From Saccharothrix algeriensis (GTDB lineage Bacteria > Actinomycetota > Actinomycetes > Mycobacteriales > Pseudonocardiaceae): a DNA stretch of 64,000 nucleotides. The translations under genes and the position numbers were made by a program. Of the stretch, positions 1 to 8,124 are shown piece by piece. Numbering within the stretch: the first letter of the stretch is position 1; every line of letters starts with the position of its first letter. Under the pieces are notes generated by a model. It saw only the letters and a list, made by a program, of their open reading frames with translations, did no database searches and had not been told where the DNA came from. The stretch spans positions 682,001 through 746,000 of the forward strand of contig NZ_JAFBCL010000001.1 in assembly GCF_016907655.1 (NCBI RefSeq), in the 5' to 3' direction.

Positions 1-171
1 CAGCTTCTGCCCCGCGGCGGCCTGCGACAGCGCCGCCGCGGAGTAGTGCGCCCGTGCGCTGAGCGCCCGGTAGCTCGGCCTGCCCGCTTCCTCCCTCAGC
101 AGGCGCAGGCCGCGGGCGAAGTCCACCAGCGGCCCGTCCCCCTCGCCCAACGGATTCTCGGTCCGTGGCAT
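1..171 (-). CDS. XRE-type helix-turn-helix protein, N-terminal part only
   Basis: The gene runs off the left edge and only its first 57 codons are present. It starts at an ATG at 171 with MPRTENPLGEGDGPLVDFAR and then shows LRLLREEAG...SYRALSARAHYSAAALSQAAAG, which reads as the helices of an XRE-like domain. This opening is common in large actinobacterial regulators that carry STAND NTPase or WD40 parts after the HTH. That similarity comes from memory of the family. The rest of the protein and its function cannot be judged here. Confidence 0.6.
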   Translation of the reverse strand, partial: MPRTENPLGEGDGPLVDFARGLRLLREEAGRPSYRALSARAHYSAAALSQAAAGQKL

Positions 172-306
172 CCCGACCACCTCCACCGCCTGATGGTGGG
201 GACACCACCCGCGACGAGTCCCGGTTTTGGTCCACGGGCACACGAGCGGGGTAGCGCGAACCGCCGCGGTCGGCCTGCGGCGGTGGGGCGGGGCGGTGGG
301 GCCGGG

Positions 307-1185
307 TCAGCGGCGTGGGTGGCGGGCGGCGAAGTCGTCGGCGATGTCGTCGAACCGAACCCAGCGGACGCCCTGGTGGCCCGAGATGTGGTCGATCAGC
401 CGTTGGTGCATCAGCAGGTTCTGCGGCCGGCCGGAGACGTCGGGGTGCACCGTCATGGTGAACACGGCGTACTCGCACTCCCGGTAGACCCAGTCGAACT
501 GGTCCCGCCACATCCGCTCCAGCTCGCGCGGGCTGACGAAGCCGTGGCTGTTCGGGCTGGCCTTGACGAACATCATCGGCGGCAGGTCGTCGAGGTACCA
601 GGAAGCGGGGATCTCGATCAGGTCGGTCTCCTCGCCCCGCCGCAGCGGTGTCATCCAGGTCTGCGCGGGGCGGTCGTAGTCGATCTTCGTCCAGGTGTCG
701 CCGACGCGCACGTAGTACGGCTCGAAGTCGCGGTGCATCAGGGAGTGGTCGTACTTGATCCCGCGCTCCAGCAGCAGCTCGTTGGTCACGGGGGAGAACT
801 CCCACCACGGCGCCACGTACCCGGTGGGGCGGCGGCCGGTGCGGGACCGGATCAGCTCGATGCAGTGGTCCAGGACCGCGGCCTCCTGCTCCCGGCTCAT
901 CGCGATGGGGTTCTCGTGGCTGTAGCCGTGCACGCCGATCTCGTGCCCCGCCTCGACGCAGGCGTCGAACTGCTCGGCGAAGGTCTCGATCGAGTGGCCG
1001 GGCCAGAACCAGGTGCTCGGGATCTGCTCGCGGCGGAACAGCTCCAGCATGCGCGGCACGCCGACCTCCCCGGCGAACAGGCCGCGGGAGATGTCGCACG
1101 GCGAGTCCTGCCCGCCGTAGGAGCCGAGCCAGCCGCCGACCGCGTCGACGTCGACGCCGTAGGCCACCAGGATTTCCTTGGTCAT
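307..1185 (-). CDS. Polysaccharide deacetylase, PgdA (Helicobacter)/PuuE-like
   Basis: A 292-residue NodB-fold deacetylase close to the Helicobacter PgdA type. [20 protein letters not shown] at the N-terminus, the GHSIETF and [13 protein letters not shown] segments (metal-site His) and [13 protein letters not shown] near the end are all present. The family removes acyl groups from peptidoglycan-like or small amide substrates; no signal peptide is visible, so it probably acts in the cytosol. The ATG at 1185 is chosen because it overlaps the stop of the upstream asparaginase (ATGA), which implies coupled translation. The pairing with an asparaginase points to amide or nitrogen metabolism and away from wall editing, but that is inference. 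Confidence 0.85.
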   Translation of the reverse strand: MTKEILVAYGVDVDAVGGWLGSYGGQDSPCDISRGLFAGEVGVPRMLELFRREQIPSTWFWPGHSIETFAEQFDACVEAGHEIGVHGYSHENPIAMSREQEAAVLDHCIELIRSRTGRRPTGYVAPWWEFSPVTNELLLERGIKYDHSLMHRDFEPYYVRVGDTWTKIDYDRPAQTWMTPLRRGEETDLIEIPASWYLDDLPPMMFVKASPNSHGFVSPRELERMWRDQFDWVYRECEYAVFTMTVHPDVSGRPQNLLMHQRLIDHISGHQGVRWVRFDDIADDFAARHPRR

Positions 1186-2222
1186 CGCGCTGCGTCCTCC
1201 GTGGGTGTCGACAGGGGGTCCGGGCACGGGACGGCCCCGGTCTCGCGGAGCCAGGCCAGGCAGCGATCGCGGACCGCGCCGAGGTCGCCCGGCGCGGTCC
1301 CGGCGAGCACCCAGGCCAGCAGCAGCCGGGCCTGCCACGGCGAGAGGTCGCCGGCAAAGACGGCGCCCGCGGCGGCGAGGTCGGCGCCGCCCCCGGCGTA
1401 CAGGGGGGCCACCGGCCCTTCGCCCACCCGGCTGGTGATCAGCACCGGGACGCCGTCGGAGAGCAGGCGCAGGCAGGCCCGCGTGGCCTCCGGCGTGGTG
1501 TTGCCGGAGCCGAACCCGGCGACGACCACCCCGCGCGCGCCCCGGGACCGGGCGTCGGTCAGCGCCGCGGCGTCCGCGCCGAGGTACTGGCCGACGACCT
1601 CCACGCGGGGCAGGTCGCGCACCGCGGGCATCGGCAGCGGCGCGGGCCGGACGGTGGCGAGGACCCGGACCCCGGCCTCGTCCACCTGCGCCACCGGGCC
1701 GCGACCGGGGGCGGCGAACGCGCGCAGGGCGAGGGTGTGCGTCTTGCGCACGCCGACCACGGGCAGGACCCGGTCGGCGAAGACCAGGGTCACCCCGCTG
1801 CCGCGGGACCGCGGGGACGCCGCCCAGCGCAGCGCGGCCGCGAGGTTGCGCGGGCCGTCCGGGGCGGGGTCGTCGAAGGGCCGCTGCGCACCGGTGAACA
1901 CCACGGGCGCCGGCGAGGAGTGCGTCAACGAGACCAGGAAGGCGCTCTCCTCCAGGGTGTCGGTGCCGTGGGTGACCACCACCCCCTCGGCCTCCGCGAC
2001 GGCGGACGCGATCCGCGCGGCCAGGTCGAGCACGTCGGTGAGCCCGGCCGCGAAGCTGGGCCTGCCGGCCACGTCGCGCGGCTCGACGCGCACCCCGGGC
2101 CGGGGCCAGACCGCGTCGGCGGCGCGCAGCAGCTCCGCCGCGCCCACCCCGACCGCACGGCCGCCGCCGGTCGCGCGGGTGGCGATGGTTCCGCCGGTGC
2201 CCAGCAGGACGAGATGCGACAC
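1182..2222 (-). CDS. L-asparaginase
   Basis: A 346-residue asparaginase/glutaminase-family enzyme hydrolysing L-asparagine (or a related amide) to the acid and ammonia. The two catalytic threonine motifs are visible: LGTGGTIA at residues 7-14 and [14 protein letters not shown] near residue 85. The length matches bacterial enzymes and no signal peptide is evident, so a cytosolic location is likely. Its last codon overlaps the ATG of the downstream deacetylase by 4 nt. Two strong hairpins lie upstream and insulate it from the I36 gene. Confidence 0.92.
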   Translation of the reverse strand: MSHLVLLGTGGTIATRATGGGRAVGVGAAELLRAADAVWPRPGVRVEPRDVAGRPSFAAGLTDVLDLAARIASAVAEAEGVVVTHGTDTLEESAFLVSLTHSSPAPVVFTGAQRPFDDPAPDGPRNLAAALRWAASPRSRGSGVTLVFADRVLPVVGVRKTHTLALRAFAAPGRGPVAQVDEAGVRVLATVRPAPLPMPAVRDLPRVEVVGQYLGADAAALTDARSRGARGVVVAGFGSGNTTPEATRACLRLLSDGVPVLITSRVGEGPVAPLYAGGGADLAAAGAVFAGDLSPWQARLLLAWVLAGTAPGDLGAVRDRCLAWLRETGAVPCPDPLSTPTEDAAR

Positions 2223-2430
2223 AAACCCTCCGCCGACGACTCCGCAGCCTCCGGCGGACCGGTCCGCCCCGGGTCGGGGCCGAGCCGGGCTCCGCCTACC
2301 GGTGACTCTGTCAGCCCGGCGCGCGGTCGGCCGGGGAGCCGGCCAGGATTACCGACAAAGAGCGACAGGACCGTCACGACCGGGGTGCACCGGAGCCGAG
2401 CCCGTGCGGCCGGCCGACGTCGCGGCGGAG

Positions 2431-2473
2431 CCCCGGAGACCCGGGCCGGACGAGCCGGCCCGGGTCTCCGGGG
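2431..2473 (-). terminator. Long perfect hairpin, second of a tandem pair
   Basis: A 19-bp perfect stem with a 5-nt loop (ACGAG) at positions 2450-2454 and arms of CCCCGGAGACCCGGGCCGG type. There is no T-run, as is usual for actinobacterial terminators. It lies between the I36 gene and the asparaginase gene, both on the minus strand. Most likely it is a backup terminator for the I36 transcript. Confidence 0.6.
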
Positions 2474-2590
2474 ACGCCCCGTCGCCGCCGTGCGCGACCC
2501 GCAGGGCGACCGGGCCGCGACAGCGCACACCGACGGCACTCCGGTCATCCCGCACGACAAGCGGGAAGCCCGGCCTCAAGATCGTGGACC

Positions 2591-2626
2591 GGGTTGCCGG
2601 CCGGGCCCCCACCCGGCCGGCAACCC
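2591..2626 (-). terminator. Hairpin terminator after the I36-like gene
   Basis: GGGTTGCCGGCCGGG at 2591-2605 pairs perfectly with CCCGGCCGGCAACCC at 2612-2626 around a 6-nt loop. It sits 13 nt beyond the stop codon of the minus-strand gene ending at 2640, the position expected of a factor-independent terminator. No U-tract follows. Confidence 0.7.
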
Positions 2627-2639
2627 TCGGCGTCACGGT

Positions 2640-3002
2640 TCAGCAGCTCCCCCGTTTGATGGAGCTGTACGCGTCGTTGTGCGGGAACCAGCCGCTCGAC
2701 CCCGGAGCCGACTGGTAGCGCTCGCCCCGGTACTGCGAATCCACGTAGAAGCAGAAGGGGAAGGGCGACCTGTTCCACCCCGAGCTGATCTGGTCGTTGA
2801 GCACACCTCCCTTCCAAGTGCCCAGGTCCTCCACCGCGAAGAGCAGTTCGATGCGCTCTCCGTCGCCTCCCGGCCAGGCGTAGGCGCACATGTGGTTGGC
2901 CGTGCACTCGTATGCCGCGGCTCCCGCCGCCTGGCCGGTTCCGGCGGTGACCACCGGCAGCAGGGTGGCGGCGATCGCCGCCACCGTTCTGCGGATCTTC
3001 AT
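2640..3002 (-). CDS. Secreted peptidase-inhibitor family I36-like protein
   Basis: A 120-residue precursor with a Sec signal peptide (MKIRRTVAAIAATLLPVVTA, then an AAG-type cleavage region near residue 28). The mature part has four cysteines (YECTANHMCAYAW, FCFY and the terminal RGSC) and aromatic-rich strands. This fits the I36 metalloproteinase-inhibitor / beta-gamma crystallin-like fold of streptomycetes. The ATG at 3002 has an excellent ribosome site (GGGAGGAA). It is divergent from the SARP gene, with tandem repeats between them. Inhibition of a protease is inferred from the family. Confidence 0.75.
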   Translation of the reverse strand: MKIRRTVAAIAATLLPVVTAGTGQAAGAAAYECTANHMCAYAWPGGDGERIELLFAVEDLGTWKGGVLNDQISSGWNRSPFPFCFYVDSQYRGERYQSAPGSSGWFPHNDAYSSIKRGSC

Positions 3003-3150
3003 GGAGTTCCTCCCGTGAACAGCGCTGCGCATTCCCCGGACGGGTCGACCGGCGGCGGGTTCGCGACGCTCCTCGACCTGTCGCGGACCCGTGCCGGCGG
3101 CGTGCCCGCTCCCCCGTCGCATCTCTGCTTGCACGGACCACTGTGCCGAC

Positions 3151-3172
3151 GTGACCTTGCTGTGACCTTGCA
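3151..3172 (+). promoter_or_regulatory. Tandem 11-bp direct repeats, candidate SARP operator
   Basis: Two head-to-tail copies of GTGACCTTGCW (3151-3161 and 3162-3172) lie between the divergent I36-like and SARP genes. A TAGCCT sequence (3174-3179) follows and could serve as a -10 for the SARP gene. SARP proteins are known to bind direct repeats spaced by one helical turn (11 bp) next to a promoter. The arrangement therefore suggests autoregulation or control of the divergent gene; that is inference. Confidence 0.5.
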
Positions 3173-3226
3173 CTAGCCTGGCTGGGCGCGGAGGGGTACC
3201 GCGCACGTCACGGGGGGCGTCGGGGG

Positions 3227-5995
3227 ATGCTGTTCCAACTGCTGGGCGAGGTGCGGGTCGTGCGGGGCGCGGGAGCGTTGCCGATCACGCAGACCAGGGT
3301 GTTGACGGTGTTGGCGATCCTGGCGGTCGAGGCCAACCGGGTGGTGTCGGTCGACGCCCTGGTGGACCGGCTGTGGGGTGAGCAGCTGCCGCGCAGGCCC
3401 CGCGAGGCCCTGTACAGCTACGTGTCACGCCTGCGCACCGCCCTGGGTGAAGGAGGCGACGCGGTGGTGGCGCAGCGCTCCGGCGGCTACGTGCTGGACA
3501 CCGACCCGCTCGACGTCGACCTGCACCGGTTCCGCGCGCTGCGCGGGGACACCGCCCGGTTGGCCGAGGCGCTGGGGCTGTGGCGGGGCGAGGCGTTCAC
3601 CGGGTTGACGGCCCCGTGGTTGACGGGCCTGCGCGCCACCCTGGCGCGGGAGCGGTTGGACGCGGTGCTGGACCTGCTCGACGCGCGGCTGCGCGGGGGC
3701 GAGCACGCCGGGCTGGTGGCCGAGTTGACGGAGTTGGCGGCGGCCCACCCGTTGGACGAGCGGATCGCCGTCCTGCTGATGACCGCCCTGTACCGGGCGG
3801 GGCGCCCCGCCGAGGCGCTGGAGCGGTACCGCGTCGTCGATCACGACCTGGCCGAGCAGGTGGGGACCGATCCCGGTCAGGCGTTGCGCGAGGCGCACCG
3901 GCGCGTGCTGGCCGACAGCGACCCGCGCGACCCCGGCGAACGCGACGCGGGCGAGCGCGACGCCGGGCCGGGCGTCCCGGCGCGGGGGCGCCTCCCGGTT
4001 CCCGGGCAACTCCCGGCGGACGTGCACGGCTTCGTCGGACGCGCGGAGCACCTCGCCCGGCTCGACGCGCTGCTGCCGGACCGCCCCGGCACGCCTTCGA
4101 TCACGGTCGTCTCGGGTCCGGCGGGGATGGGCAAGACGACGCTGGCCGTGCGGTGGGCGCACCGGGCCGCCGACCGCTTCCCGGACGGGCAGCTCCACGC
4201 CGACCTGCGCGGGTTCGACCAGGGGGACCGCCCGGCCGACCCGGCCGACGTGCTGCGGGGGTTCCTCGACGGGCTCGGGGTGCCCCCCGGGGACATCCCG
4301 CCCGGCACCGACGCCCGCGCCGCGCGGTACCGCAGCCTGCTGGCCGGCAAGCGCGTGCTCGTGCTGCTCGACAACGCGCGGGACAGCGACCAGGTCCGCC
4401 CGTTGCTGCCGGGGACGGCCGACTCCCGCGTCCTGGTCACCAGCCGCAACCGGCTGACCGGGCTGCTCGCGTCCCACCACGCGCACCCGCTCCGGCTGGA
4501 CCTGCTCACCGGCCGGGAGGCACGACACCTCCTCGTCGCGCGACTGGGCCACGACCGCGTCGAAGCCGAGTCCGCGGCCGCGGACGAGGTCGTGCGGCTG
4601 TGCGACCGCCTGCCTCTCGCGCTGTCCGTCGTCGCCGGGCGGGCCGCGTCCTGCACGGGGACGTCGTTGGCCGACCTGGTCGCCGAACTGCGCGAGTCCG
4701 GGTTGGCGGCGCTGGACGACGGGGAGCCGGCTGCGAGCCTGCCGACCGTGCTGTCGTGGTCGTACTCCGCGCTGGAGGAACCCGAGCGCCGGCTGTTCGC
4801 CCTGCTGGGCGATGCCCCCGGCCCCGACACGGGTCTGCGCGCCGCGGCCAGCCTCGCGGGCCTGCCGGTTCCGCGCACCGCTGCGCTGCTGCGCTCGCTG
4901 GTCCGCGCCTCCCTGCTGGACCACGACGGGACCAGGTACCGCATGCACGACCTGATCCGCCTGTACGCCGCCTCGCTGCACTCACCCGACCGGGACGCGG
5001 CCGCGGACCGGTTGCTCGACCACTACGTCCACACCGCCCACGCCGCGGCGCACCTGGCCCACCCGACCGGCCGGGTCGTCGAACCGGAGGTCGCGGCGCC
5101 CGGCTGCACCCCGGAGCGGATCGACACCCTCGACCACGCGTGGAGGTGGTTCCGCAGCGAGCAGGACGGCGTGCCGGCGGTGCAGCGCACGGCCGTCGAG
5201 CGGGGACGCGACACGGCAGCGTGGCTGCTGACGCGTTCCCTGTACCCGTTCCACCACATGACAGCGGACTCCGGCCGGCTCCTCGCTTCCAGCCGCACCG
5301 CCCTGACCGCCGCCCTGCGGCTGGCCGACCGCGCCGTGCACAGCGACGCGCACCGCTTCCTGGGCGAGGCGCTGATCCGCACCGGACGTCACGACGAGGG
5401 CATGGACCACCTGAGGACCGCGTTGGACATCGCGCGCGACCTCGCCGACCACCGCTGCCTGTCGCGCACCCACCTGGCGCTGGCCCGGGCCTGGCAGCGC
5501 CGGGGGCAGCACGACTCGGCACTGCGCTGCACCGCCAGGGCACTGCGCTCCACCGCCGCGCTGGGGGACCCGGTCTGGATGGCCGTGGTCCGCACCACCG
5601 CCGGCCGCAGTGCCGCCCTCACCGGCCGGCACCGCCTGGCCCTGATCCACTGCCGCGCCGCGCTCCCCGTGCAGCGGCGACACGGCGCTCTCGACGGCGA
5701 GGCGAACACGCTGTCCACCCTCGGCATGGTCGCCCTGGCCAACGGCGACCCCGGCAAAGCCGTGACAAGCTTCCGGCAGGCACTGGCGCTGTTCCGCGTG
5801 CAGGGCAACGCGCACCTGGAGGCCGACACCCTGGACCTGCTCGCCGACGCGCTGCACGCCGCGGGCGAACACGACGAGGCCCGGCGACAGCGCGCCGTCG
5901 CCACGGCCCTGTACCACGCCCAACGACGCACGCCACAGCAACGCGGTCACCCCGGGCGCCCTGCTCGCCCGGCACCGCAGATCGGCGGCTCGTAA
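3227..5995 (+). CDS. AfsR/SARP-family regulator with NB-ARC and TPR domains
   Basis: 922 residues. The order is an OmpR-like winged helix (1-90, with ...VDRLWGEQLPRRPREALYSY), a BTAD all-helical domain (about 95-235, with ALERYRVVDHDLAEQVGTDP), an NB-ARC STAND ATPase with Walker A GPAGMGKTT near residue 297 and a VLVLLDNA Walker B, then TPR-like repeats to the end (RHDEGMDHLRTALDIARDLA and similar). This is the AfsR architecture: a transcription activator gated by nucleotide binding. Direct repeats at 3151-3172 are a likely target. The nearby genes do not form an antibiotic cluster, so the true targets are unknown. Confidence 0.92.
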   Translation: MLFQLLGEVRVVRGAGALPITQTRVLTVLAILAVEANRVVSVDALVDRLWGEQLPRRPREALYSYVSRLRTALGEGGDAVVAQRSGGYVLDTDPLDVDLHRFRALRGDTARLAEALGLWRGEAFTGLTAPWLTGLRATLARERLDAVLDLLDARLRGGEHAGLVAELTELAAAHPLDERIAVLLMTALYRAGRPAEALERYRVVDHDLAEQVGTDPGQALREAHRRVLADSDPRDPGERDAGERDAGPGVPARGRLPVPGQLPADVHGFVGRAEHLARLDALLPDRPGTPSITVVSGPAGMGKTTLAVRWAHRAADRFPDGQLHADLRGFDQGDRPADPADVLRGFLDGLGVPPGDIPPGTDARAARYRSLLAGKRVLVLLDNARDSDQVRPLLPGTADSRVLVTSRNRLTGLLASHHAHPLRLDLLTGREARHLLVARLGHDRVEAESAAADEVVRLCDRLPLALSVVAGRAASCTGTSLADLVAELRESGLAALDDGEPAASLPTVLSWSYSALEEPERRLFALLGDAPGPDTGLRAAASLAGLPVPRTAALLRSLVRASLLDHDGTRYRMHDLIRLYAASLHSPDRDAAADRLLDHYVHTAHAAAHLAHPTGRVVEPEVAAPGCTPERIDTLDHAWRWFRSEQDGVPAVQRTAVERGRDTAAWLLTRSLYPFHHMTADSGRLLASSRTALTAALRLADRAVHSDAHRFLGEALIRTGRHDEGMDHLRTALDIARDLADHRCLSRTHLALARAWQRRGQHDSALRCTARALRSTAALGDPVWMAVVRTTAGRSAALTGRHRLALIHCRAALPVQRRHGALDGEANTLSTLGMVALANGDPGKAVTSFRQALALFRVQGNAHLEADTLDLLADALHAAGEHDEARRQRAVATALYHAQRRTPQQRGHPGRPARPAPQIGGS

Positions 5996-6013
5996 GCGGG
6001 ACCACTCCGCGCG

Positions 6014-6505
6014 ATGACGAAGGACAGGACCACGGTTATGCGCACCTGGCTCGAAGAAGCGCTGAACGGCACGAACTACCGGAGGTTCGGGTTCGAGTCC
6101 GTTACGATCAACAACCTCCTCGACGACTACTCCGAGGCCACCGCCCTCGATTCGGGGTTCAGGCTCCTCGGTGAACTGGTCGAGGCGTACGCCGACGTTG
6201 ACGAGCAGGTGATCGCGTGGGCGGTTTTCGACCTGGGCCTCGAGGACGAGCTGGTCCTCGAGGCGCCTGACGTGCGGAAACTCGCTTCCGTCCGGGATCG
6301 TTCCGCACCCCCGACGCTGTACGTGCAGAAGCGGTTCCTGCGGCCGCTGTCGCCGTACGTCGTCGAGGAGTACAAGAAACCGTACCCGGCCGATACGTTC
6401 CGCGCTCCGCACGGCGTCTACCACACTTACTACCGGTGCCACCGCCAGGACGACGTCGACGAGTTCGCCCGCGCGATCTACGTCGAGCACTACCCGCATT
6501 CCTGA
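6014..6505 (+). CDS. Hypothetical protein, 163 aa
   Basis: I do not recognise this protein. It is acidic, with segments such as NLLDDYSEATALDSGFRLLGEL and HGVYHTYYRCHRQDDVDEFA, and shows no signal peptide or membrane span. The first ATG is at 6014. A second in-frame ATG at 6038 has a better ribosome site (AAGGACAGG) and may be the true start, giving 155 residues. It begins 18 nt after the SARP stop, so the two may be co-transcribed. A carbamoyltransferase remnant follows directly. Confidence 0.5.
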   Translation: MTKDRTTVMRTWLEEALNGTNYRRFGFESVTINNLLDDYSEATALDSGFRLLGELVEAYADVDEQVIAWAVFDLGLEDELVLEAPDVRKLASVRDRSAPPTLYVQKRFLRPLSPYVVEEYKKPYPADTFRAPHGVYHTYYRCHRQDDVDEFARAIYVEHYPHS

Positions 6506-6539
6506 CGGCCGGCAGGCCGGATCGAGGGCCCGATCGCCC

Positions 6540-6775
6540 ATGCTCTGCAACACATCGCTGAACGACAAGGGTGAACCGATCATCGACACCGCCCCGGAGG
6601 CGATCGACTTCTGCCTGCGGCGCCGGATCGGCGTCGCGCTCTTCAACGGCGCCGGGTCAGGCTGGGGAATTTCGACGACTACCCCGAGGACCGGCCGCCG
6701 ACCCGGTCACACGAGCCGTTCTCGTTGGCGGGAGAAGACCTGGCGGCGGTAGCCGTACGGCCAGTGATGCCCAGT
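6540..6775 (+). pseudogene. Carbamoyltransferase (NodU/CmcH-type) C-terminal remnant
   Basis: MLCNTSLNDKGEPIIDTAPE followed by AIDFCLRRRIGVALF is the conserved C-terminal motif of NodU/CmcH-type O-carbamoyltransferases (NTS-N-GEPI-T). The frame then shifts near 6650. The plausible continuation, VRLGNFDDYPEDRPPTRSHE, is in another frame. Only about 75 of some 550 residues are left, and the N-terminal catalytic part is absent. Such enzymes usually decorate antibiotics or Nod factors, so this may be a relic of a lost biosynthetic or transferred gene. Confidence 0.6.
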
Positions 6776-7082
6776 GGACGACACTCACCGGCCCGATCGC
6801 CGCCGCCCTCCCCCCGGCCTGCTCCCGGCTGGCCTCACCGCCGAGCCCACAGGCTCGGCGCCCCACCCTTCGGTCGCCCGCCCCAGCAACTCGTGATCAG
6901 TCAGATCACCTGTCGCCCTAAGCAGATGAGCGCCGAACCCGACCCAGGCAGTGATGCTCCGAGGTGGACAACCGTGCTTCTGCCGACAGCATCGGCCACC
7001 TCTGACGTCGCGGCCGCGAAGCCGAGCGCGACGACGGCGCACGGCGGAACGCGGGTGCCGTCGAAGAGTCCTGGCAACGGGG

Positions 7083-7124
7083 CCGGCACCTTGCTCGAAA
7101 CGGCCGTTTCGAGCAAGGTGCCGG
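7083..7124. repeat. 42-bp perfect palindrome
   Basis: Two 21-bp arms meet with no spacer (centre between 7103 and 7104). The left arm reads CCGGCACCTTGCTCGAAACGG and the right arm is its exact complement. It lies 18 bp before the ATG of a small secreted protein at 7143. There is no T-run. It could be an operator, an attenuating hairpin in the leader, or a mobile-element end. Confidence 0.8.
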
Positions 7125-7142
7125 ACTGCGAGTATCGCCGTC

Positions 7143-7478
7143 ATGAGACCCCTCTTCCTCTCGGCCGTCATCGCCACGGCCTTGCTGCTGCCGACGACGT
7201 CCGCCTCGGCGACGTCCGACTCGGCGACCTCTCACCCGACGACCTCTCACTCGACGGCCGCCGCCGACTACACCGTGCCCCGGTCCGCCACGTCGACCGC
7301 ATCCGCCCGGAGCAGCAACGCGGCGATCGAACTCGCATCCTCCTACGCGCGCGGCGCGGTCGTCGCCGTCGGCGTCGACTGCGTCGGCTGGCGGTACTCG
7401 ATCGTCAGCCTCGTCGAGCACCCCAGCGTGTCCCTCTACAGCGCGACCGTGACCGCGAAGGCGACCTGCGTGCAGTGA
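7143..7478 (+). CDS. Small secreted protein of unknown function
   Basis: A 111-residue protein whose first 24 residues (MRPLFLSAVIATALLLPTTS, then ASA) form a Sec signal peptide. A Ser/Thr-rich linker with repeats (SDSATSHPTTSHSTAAA) follows, then a globular C-terminal part with two cysteines (GVDCVGWRYS and the terminal TCVQ) that could form a disulfide. I do not recognise the family. No strong Shine-Dalgarno precedes the ATG, and a 42-bp palindrome sits just upstream. The signal peptide and bounded length support a real gene. Confidence 0.55.
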   Translation: MRPLFLSAVIATALLLPTTSASATSDSATSHPTTSHSTAAADYTVPRSATSTASARSSNAAIELASSYARGAVVAVGVDCVGWRYSIVSLVEHPSVSLYSATVTAKATCVQ

Positions 7479-8124
7479 CCCGACCCGAGACCGCACCGCC
7501 GTCCAGCTGACAGACCCGCTCCTCCCCCGGCACGGGCATGACGCCGCTCCGCCGCCGGCGTCGGCCACGCTCACCAAACCCCGCGCGGACACCACGGCCG
7601 GGCCCGCCGCGACGACGCCGCAGGACCGCTCCCGCCCTGACCGCGCAAGCAGCGCGTCTGGTCGGCCTACCGGTGCACATCGCCCTCGTGGAACCGCTCG
7701 GCGAGCCGGTGCGCCTGCCGCTCCAGCCGGGTGGCCGGTTCCTTCCCCGCACTCGGCTCGCCGCCGGCCCACCGCATCACCTCGCGCGGCCCGGCCGGAC
7801 GATGTCGCCGGACCAGCCCAGGACGTAGCCCGGGTGGTCTGCGGCGCGTCCAGCCGCCACGCGACCGGCCGGACTCCGTAGAACGCCGGCAGGTCCGCGG
7901 CGCGGGGCGTCGGGCGAGTCCGGCCAACAGGGACAAGATTGCCACGGTGTTGGGACCATGTCCGGGTGATCGTGTCCCTGCTGTACAAGGCACTACAACC
8001 AGCACCGCCCCACCAGGCCCGAGACCAACTACCGCCCGAGGCCCAACAGAACCCTCCCGGAGCACGGACATCCCGCTTGACCAGCAGCGATGACTTTTCG
8101 AGCGGCACAACCTACGTCACACGG
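7479..8124 (-). other. Gene-poor stretch with frameshifted coding debris
   Basis: No intact gene was found. On the minus strand, two pieces in different frames read like one broken protein: ADLPAFYGVRPVAWRLDAPQ around 7840-7905, and GYVLGWSGDIV, REVMRWAGGEPSAGKEPATR and LERQAHRLAERFHEGDVHR around 7670-7830. I cannot name a family. The likeliest reading is a decayed gene at the edge of the accessory region. Confidence 0.3.

Noticed and set aside
46..2718. 890-residue open frame on the plus strand
   Set aside because: It lies antisense to the asparaginase and deacetylase genes, is low-complexity Arg/Pro/Ala-rich and has no domain; it is a GC-driven shadow frame.
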